64,000 nucleotides of DNA from MWEI01 sp964600235. GTDB taxonomy: Bacteria; Desulfobacterota; Desulfomonilia; UBA1062. A program made the position numbers and the translations under genes. This document shows, piece after piece, positions 58,857 through 64,000 of the stretch. Under the pieces are notes generated by a model. It was not told where the DNA came from. It did not search any database and worked only from the letters and a program-made list of their open reading frames with translations. Where the stretch lies: NCBI GenBank assembly GCA_964600235.1, contig CAZRIV010000002.1, positions 124,001 to 188,000 of the forward strand, in the 5' to 3' direction. Position 1 is the first letter of the stretch; the number at the start of each line of letters is the position of its first letter.

Positions 58857-61800
58857 ATGCCCGCATTTGATGTCATGCACGGAGGCGTTACCTTGCCAGG
58901 TCTGAGACTCATCGAGAGCAACCGGTTGGAGGTCCTTTCACAGGCCCTTGCCGCGGCTTTGTCCTCTCCGCTCTCCTCGCCGCTTACCCCCGAGGTCATC
59001 GTGGTGCAGAGCCGGGGCATGCAGCGCTGGCTGTCCATGGAGCTGGCGGCAAGCAGCGGGGTATGCGCGAATGTCTCCTGGCCGTTCCCCAACGCCTTTG
59101 TGCTGGACATGTTCTCGCGCGTCCTGCCCGGGGTCACGCAGCCCGCTCTGTTCGAGAAGGATGCGTTGATGCTGCGCATCATGGACTGTCTGCCCGGGCT
59201 CCTGGACTTAAGCTCCTTCGGACGGGTCAGGGACTACCTTAAGGGCGACACCGCGGGCATGAAGCTCTACCAGTTCAGCGCCATGATGGCGAACATCTAT
59301 GACCAGTACGTCATATTCAGGCCCGAGCTGGTGCTCGGGTGGGAAGAGGGCAGCGGTGCGGCCAGGGCTTATCCCGAGGACTGGCAGGCTGTTCTCTGGA
59401 ACAGGATTATCGAGGGGCACGAGGCGAACCACCGCGCCCGGCTCAAGCAGCTCTTCATGCAGGGGCTTGCGCGTTCGGATGGGTCGAGGCTGCCCGAGCG
59501 GGTATCCGTCTTCGGCATCTCCTACCTGCCTGCATTCCACCTGGAGGTGCTCAAGGGGCTGTCTGAGAAGATCAATGTCAGCATCTACTGTCTGAACCCG
59601 TGCAGGGAATACTGGGCTGACATAATTCCGGAGAGGCGCATCAGCCGGGTTGCTGCCAGGGCGCCGGAGGCTGAACTGCACATGGAAACCGGAAATGAAC
59701 TGCTGGCGACCTGGGGCAAGCTCGGCAGGAACTTCCTGGACATGGTCATGGGCCTGGACCCCGAGCAGGTGGACCTGTTCGAGGAAGGTGAAGGCAGCAC
59801 CATGCTGGCACAGGTCCAGGACGCGATCCTGAACCTGAGGGACCTGAGCGGGGAGGGCATGGCTGAAGTGGGGCCGGGCGACCGCTCCATCCAGGTGCAC
59901 TCCTGCCACAGCCCCATGCGGGAGGTGGAGGTGCTGCTGGACACGCTGCTGGATCTGTTCGAGAAGGACTCACGCCTGGAGCCCAGAGACGTGCTGGTCA
60001 TGGCGCCCGACATAGAGGCCTATGCGCCCTTTATACGCGCCGTGTTCGACATGGACAGGGACGATGGCCGCCGCATGCCCTACAGCATCTCGGATGGGTC
60101 GTTCAGGCGCAGCTCCCAGCTGGCCGATGCCCTCATGGCACTCCTCGACCTTCCAGGCCGGCGCTTCGAGGCGTCGTACGTCATGGACCTGCTGGACAGG
60201 GAGCCGGTAAAAGCCCGGTTCGGCCTGGACGAAGGGGCCCTGCGAAAGATCCATGCCTGGGTGGCTGGTTCGGGCATCCGGTGGGGCAGGGACGGCAGGG
60301 AGAAAGAGGCCATGGGCCTGCCCGGGTTCGAAGAGAACACCTGGGAATTCGGGTTGAAGCGGCTTTTGCTGGGCTATGCCATGGCCGGTGACGCCCTGTT
60401 TGCGGGCATTGCTCCCATGACCGAGATGGACCCTGCCTCGGCAGCGCTGCTGGGCAGCTTTATGGAATTTGTGGAGAGGCTCTTTGCGGCTGTGGAAGAC
60501 CTCAGACGGGAGCGGGGGCTTGGCGAGTGGTCTGAGAAGCTCCTGGAGGTCATCGACGGCCTGTTCGCTGTTGACGACGACGGCGTGCAGGAGCTGCTCC
60601 GGTTGAAGTCCGCGGTGCGTGGACTGGAGAAGACAGGCAGGGATGCCTCCTTTACGGGCACTCTGGGCATCGACGTGGTGCGGCAGCACCTGGCCAGGGC
60701 CTTTGGCTCCGCCGCGGAAGGGGCGGGTTTCCTGGATCGCGGGGTCACCTTCTGCTCAATGCTGCCCATGCGGAGCATCCCGTTCAAGGTGATCTGCCTT
60801 CTGGGCATGAACCACGAGGCATTCCCCAGGAGGGACTACTTAAGCGGGCTCGACCTCGTGGCCATGAAGCCGAAGAAGGGCGACCGCTCCAGGCGCGAGG
60901 ACGACCTCTACCTGTTCCTGGAGGCACTGCTCTCGGCCCGGGACGTGCTGGTCATCAGCTACATCGGCCAGGGCATCCAGGACAACGCCCTTATCCCGCC
61001 GTCGGTGGTGGTGAGCAGCCTGCTGGAATACCTGGACCGGGCCTTCAAGGCGGCCGATGGAAAGGTGAGCAAGGCCGTGGTGGTGAAGCACTGCCTCCAG
61101 GCCTTCAATCCCAGGTACTTCTTAGAAGGAACGGGCCTGTTCAGCTATTCGAAGGACAATGCCCTGGCGGCCCGGGCTCTTCGTGCCGGGCCGGCGGCAA
61201 GGCCGGAAAGGAAGGCGCTTGGCGGCGTGCCTGATGAGCCGTGGCGCAGTGTTGATCTGGAGCGCCTGCTCGAGTTCTTCAGGGGACCGGCCCGGTTCTT
61301 CCTGAAGCACCGCCTGGGCGTCATGTTGCCCCGCGAGGAGGAGGCCGTGCTCGACCGGGAGCCCTTCACGCTTACCGGCCTGGAGCGCTACAGCCTGCAG
61401 CAGCGGGTACTCAGAGAGAGGCTCGCGGGCGAGGGTGTGGAGACGGACCTGGCGAGGCTCAGGGCCGAGGGTGTGCTGCCCCACGGGGTGCCGGGCGAGC
61501 TGACGCTCTCGGGTATGGCCCACGAGATAGATGCATTCCTGCCTCTCATAACACAGGCCATGGCAGGCAGGCAGTTCGAGAAGACGAGTGTTGCCGTGGC
61601 AGTGGACGGATTCACGGTGAGCGGGGTTGTGGACAGCATCGGCGGCACCGGGTTCCTCTCGTTCCGCTATGCCAGGACCACGCCTTTAGATCTTCTGAGG
61701 GCCTGGTTGAGCACGCTCCTACTCCAGGCCGTGCATCCGGGTGTGGAGATGGCAGGCATGCACATCCACAAGGAGGGGCTGGTGCGGTTCGCTCCGGTCA

Positions 61801-62102
61801 ATGAGCCGCTCGCGGTTCTCAAGGGGCTGCTGGGCGTATACCGGCAGGGACTGAGCGGACCTGTGCACTTTTTCCCCAGAAGCTCACTCGCCTATGCCCA
61901 GTCCTGGAAGAAATATGCCAGCCAGGAACGGGCCATGCAGGATGCGCGCAAGCAGTGGGAGGGCACCTGGGACCTGGGCGGCGAGTCAGGGGATGCGTCT
62001 TCCCACCTTTGCTTTGCAGGCGCGGATCCACTGGACGGCGGGTTCCGGGACCTGGCCACGGCAGTATTCGGGCCGCTCCTTGAAAGCATGGAGGCGAAGT
62101 GA
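58857..62102 (+). CDS. recC: Exodeoxyribonuclease V gamma subunit
   Basis: 1081-residue subunit of the RecBCD helicase-nuclease that processes double-strand ends for recombination and destroys foreign linear DNA. N-terminal landmarks include LRLIESNRLEVLSQALA, VVQSRGMQRWLSMELA and VSWPFPNAFV, the usual RecC opening; MPMRSIPFKVICLLGMNHEAFPR and the EDDLYLFLEALLSARD segment follow. ATG 58857 has AGGGAT upstream; GTG 58836 is possible. The stop overlaps recB (TGATG), so translation is coupled. Confidence 0.93.
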   Translation: MPAFDVMHGGVTLPGLRLIESNRLEVLSQALAAALSSPLSSPLTPEVIVVQSRGMQRWLSMELAASSGVCANVSWPFPNAFVLDMFSRVLPGVTQPALFEKDALMLRIMDCLPGLLDLSSFGRVRDYLKGDTAGMKLYQFSAMMANIYDQYVIFRPELVLGWEEGSGAARAYPEDWQAVLWNRIIEGHEANHRARLKQLFMQGLARSDGSRLPERVSVFGISYLPAFHLEVLKGLSEKINVSIYCLNPCREYWADIIPERRISRVAARAPEAELHMETGNELLATWGKLGRNFLDMVMGLDPEQVDLFEEGEGSTMLAQVQDAILNLRDLSGEGMAEVGPGDRSIQVHSCHSPMREVEVLLDTLLDLFEKDSRLEPRDVLVMAPDIEAYAPFIRAVFDMDRDDGRRMPYSISDGSFRRSSQLADALMALLDLPGRRFEASYVMDLLDREPVKARFGLDEGALRKIHAWVAGSGIRWGRDGREKEAMGLPGFEENTWEFGLKRLLLGYAMAGDALFAGIAPMTEMDPASAALLGSFMEFVERLFAAVEDLRRERGLGEWSEKLLEVIDGLFAVDDDGVQELLRLKSAVRGLEKTGRDASFTGTLGIDVVRQHLARAFGSAAEGAGFLDRGVTFCSMLPMRSIPFKVICLLGMNHEAFPRRDYLSGLDLVAMKPKKGDRSRREDDLYLFLEALLSARDVLVISYIGQGIQDNALIPPSVVVSSLLEYLDRAFKAADGKVSKAVVVKHCLQAFNPRYFLEGTGLFSYSKDNALAARALRAGPAARPERKALGGVPDEPWRSVDLERLLEFFRGPARFFLKHRLGVMLPREEEAVLDREPFTLTGLERYSLQQRVLRERLAGEGVETDLARLRAEGVLPHGVPGELTLSGMAHEIDAFLPLITQAMAGRQFEKTSVAVAVDGFTVSGVVDSIGGTGFLSFRYARTTPLDLLRAWLSTLLLQAVHPGVEMAGMHIHKEGLVRFAPVNEPLAVLKGLLGVYRQGLSGPVHFFPRSSLAYAQSWKKYASQERAMQDARKQWEGTWDLGGESGDASSHLCFAGADPLDGGFRDLATAVFGPLLESMEAK

Positions 62103-64000
62103 TGGCACAGCCCCTTGACCTCATGGCAATAGACCTGTCCGGCACGCACCTGATCGAGGCGAGCGCGGGCACGGGCAAGACCTACACCATTGCCTCGCTC
62201 TTTCTGAGGCTGCTGCTGGAGCAGAAAATAGAAGTGGAGAATATCCTGGTGGTCACCTACACCGTGCCCGCCACGGACGAGCTCAAGAACAGGATCCGCG
62301 CCAGGCTTCGTCAGGCACGGGAGGATTTTGCCCAGGGGAGTTCCCATGACCCCTTCATGGCCCGGCTCATGGAGAGGGTCGGCAACGAGGCCCATACCAT
62401 CGGTGTCCTGGACGGCGCCCTGGCAAGGTTCGACGAGACCGCCATCTCCACCATCCACGGCTTCTGCCAGCGCATGCTCAAAGAAATGGCCTTCGAGACC
62501 GCAAGCCCCTTCGAAACCGAGCTGGTGACCGACCAGTCGGACCTGGTGGCCTCTGCGGCCGAGGACTTCTTTCGCGCACACATAACGGCGCACAGCGTGC
62601 CGGAGTTCATCGCCTTCTGCAGAAACCGTGGCGTGAGCCCGGAGTGGTTCATGAGGTTATCGGCCAAGCAGAACCTCTCGGCCCGGATCATCCCCGAGGG
62701 TGAGGGCCATGCAGATACAGATAGTATGGAGGCCCGGATCGGTGCGTACCGCCTGGCCTTCGAGGGACTGGCTGCTGCCTGGCCGCAGGCAAAGCTTGAG
62801 GTGGAGCGGCTCGTGTGCGACACGGACGTAATCAAACAGAACATACTCAAGCTCAGCCGGATCCCGGGGTATCTCGAAGAGATAGACCGTTTTCTTGCCA
62901 TGGGCCCTGTCATGCTGCCCGATGCCGGCTGCCTGTCCAGGTTCACGGCCGACGCCGTGGCCAAGGCCACGAAGAAGGGACTGACCGTACCGGAACATGA
63001 GGCCTTCGCCCTGTGCGGGGCACTGCTCCGGGCTTCAACCGAGCTGGAAGCCGCCATGGAAGGGACTCTCACCGGCCTCAAGGCGGCCTTCCTCTCCTTC
63101 CTGGTACATGACCTCGAACGCCGCAAGGCCACCTACGGCCTCGTGCACTACGACGACCTGCTGCTCAAGGTGCACCGTGCGATCCTGGCCCCAGGCGGCG
63201 ATGCCCTGGCAGCTGCAGTGGGGCACAGGTTCAAGGCGGCCCTTATCGACGAGTTCCAGGACACGGACCTGCTGCAGTACGAGATCTTCACAAGATGTTT
63301 TGCTGCCTCGACCCTGTTCTTCATCGGCGACCCCAAGCAGGCCGTGTACAGCTTCAGGGGCGCGGACGTGTTCACCTACGCCCGGGCCGCCTCTGCAGTT
63401 AACGAGGCTGACAAGCACACCCTGATCCACAACTGGCGTAGCGAACCCGATCTGATACAGGCTCTTAACGCGGTGTTCTCGCACGCAGCAGAACCCTTCG
63501 TGTTCGACTGGATCGGCTTCGAGCCAGCCTTGCCGGCAGACAAACCCGAGAGGAAGACCCTCACCGGCCTTGAGGACGGTCCGCTCATGGTCTGGTACCT
63601 GGACCAGGGCGAGGAGACAGGGCTCACGGTGGAGCGTGCCAATGCCGAGGTGTGCAGGGCTACGGCCTTCGAGATCTCCCGGCTATTGAACCTTGCAGGA
63701 GCCGATGCCGTGGAGATAGGCAACGTTCGAATAAAGCCATCTGACATGGCCGTGCTCGTGCGCACCAATAAAGAGGCCCGCATGGTACGCGATGCCCTGA
63801 GTGCAGCACTCATCCCCTGCGTGCTCTACAGCGACGAGAACGTGTTCTTCTCGAGAGAGGCTCTTGAGATGGAGGTGCTGCTGGCCGCCCTGTTCGAGCC
63901 GCAGCAAGAGGGGCTCGTGCGTGCTGCGCTCATGACCCGCATCATAGGCCTGGATGCGGCCGACATCGACGTGCTGGCCTTTGATGAGGCAGCCTGGGAG
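62102..64000 (+). CDS. recB: Exodeoxyribonuclease V beta subunit, 5' part
   Basis: First 633 codons of RecB, the 3'-5' helicase and nuclease subunit; the gene runs past the window. Superfamily 1 helicase motifs are in place: Walker A ASAGTGKTY (19-27), motif Ia VTYTVPATDELKNRI, AISTIHGFCQRML, motif II ALIDEFQDTD and motif III FIGDPKQAVYSFRGAD. The overlap with recC by one base (TGATG) agrees with the recC-recB order. recD is not in the window but could follow. Confidence 0.95.
   Translation, partial: MAQPLDLMAIDLSGTHLIEASAGTGKTYTIASLFLRLLLEQKIEVENILVVTYTVPATDELKNRIRARLRQAREDFAQGSSHDPFMARLMERVGNEAHTIGVLDGALARFDETAISTIHGFCQRMLKEMAFETASPFETELVTDQSDLVASAAEDFFRAHITAHSVPEFIAFCRNRGVSPEWFMRLSAKQNLSARIIPEGEGHADTDSMEARIGAYRLAFEGLAAAWPQAKLEVERLVCDTDVIKQNILKLSRIPGYLEEIDRFLAMGPVMLPDAGCLSRFTADAVAKATKKGLTVPEHEAFALCGALLRASTELEAAMEGTLTGLKAAFLSFLVHDLERRKATYGLVHYDDLLLKVHRAILAPGGDALAAAVGHRFKAALIDEFQDTDLLQYEIFTRCFAASTLFFIGDPKQAVYSFRGADVFTYARAASAVNEADKHTLIHNWRSEPDLIQALNAVFSHAAEPFVFDWIGFEPALPADKPERKTLTGLEDGPLMVWYLDQGEETGLTVERANAEVCRATAFEISRLLNLAGADAVEIGNVRIKPSDMAVLVRTNKEARMVRDALSAALIPCVLYSDENVFFSREALEMEVLLAALFEPQQEGLVRAALMTRIIGLDAADIDVLAFDEAAWE

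Noticed and set aside
1..64000. tRNA, rRNA, CRISPR array or insertion sequence
   Set aside because: None could be recognised by reading; small divergent RNA genes could still have been missed.

Overview
The window looks like a contiguous piece of chromosome from an anaerobic or microaerophilic Gram-negative bacterium, most likely of the Desulfobacterota (old Deltaproteobacteria). This rests on a formate dehydrogenase-N type cytochrome b, a membrane-bound uptake [NiFe]-hydrogenase with all its maturation genes, many Fe-S and lipoprotein genes, lipopolysaccharide-type envelope genes (outer-membrane barrel, AqpZ), and a probable selenoprotein. No genus is claimed. I saw no rRNA, tRNA, CRISPR array, insertion sequence or prophage block.

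Layout. 1-4.3 kb: tail of a formate dehydrogenase operon, Fe-superoxide dismutase, a VapBC-like toxin-antitoxin pair, and SOS mutagenesis genes umuD and umuC on the minus strand. 4.8-14.9 kb: one hydrogenase operon, hyaABC (enzyme), hyaD (protease), hypA-C-D-B-F-E (metal-centre assembly), mostly with overlapping or closely spaced genes. 15-18 kb: small heat-shock protein plus Lon. 18-24.5 kb: aquaporin Z, a BtrH-like acyltransferase/peptidase, YbjQ, a frame-disrupted diheme cytochrome, and a TetR-HlyD-EmrB efflux operon. 24.5-31.6 kb: RsbRD-N-like protein, Fe-alcohol dehydrogenase with an SCP2-like partner, a seven-repeat secreted lipoprotein, an outer-membrane barrel, and a Lys/Ala/Pro-rich exported protein. 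31.7-41.5 kb: Fe-S flavoprotein-like reductase, EamA transporter, an atypical crotonase, HtpG, a sigma factor, a MarR regulon with two matching operators, and a membrane-anchored polyferredoxin. 41.5-54.5 kb: ComEA-like protein, TetR, the selenoprotein, an enolase-superfamily enzyme, an FG-GAP propeller lipoprotein, a Cache sensor, an ankyrin lipoprotein, a second polyferredoxin, an ADP-forming acyl-CoA synthetase alpha subunit, and a fragment of a second FG-GAP gene. 54.5-64 kb: a GH13 glycosidase, a frame-disrupted ORF6N protein, an AAA/DUF4143 ATPase, then recC and the first 633 codons of recB.

The most notable observations are: (1) a PRXL2-type thioredoxin-fold protein in which an in-frame TGA stands exactly where the catalytic Cys belongs, followed by a SECIS-like hairpin; (2) a family of at least four intergenic repeats, two of them carrying 27-29 bp hairpins whose arms differ but stay paired; (3) a shared heat-shock-like promoter (CTTGAYTT, 13-14 nt, CCTATRWA) in front of both hsp20-lon and htpG; (4) a MarR operator pair; (5) two paralogous proteins with a CxCCxCCC cluster followed by two ferredoxin motifs; (6) a decayed gene tail matching the end of the intact FG-GAP gene. 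Two single-base frame breaks lie in short G or C runs and could be real or sequence errors.
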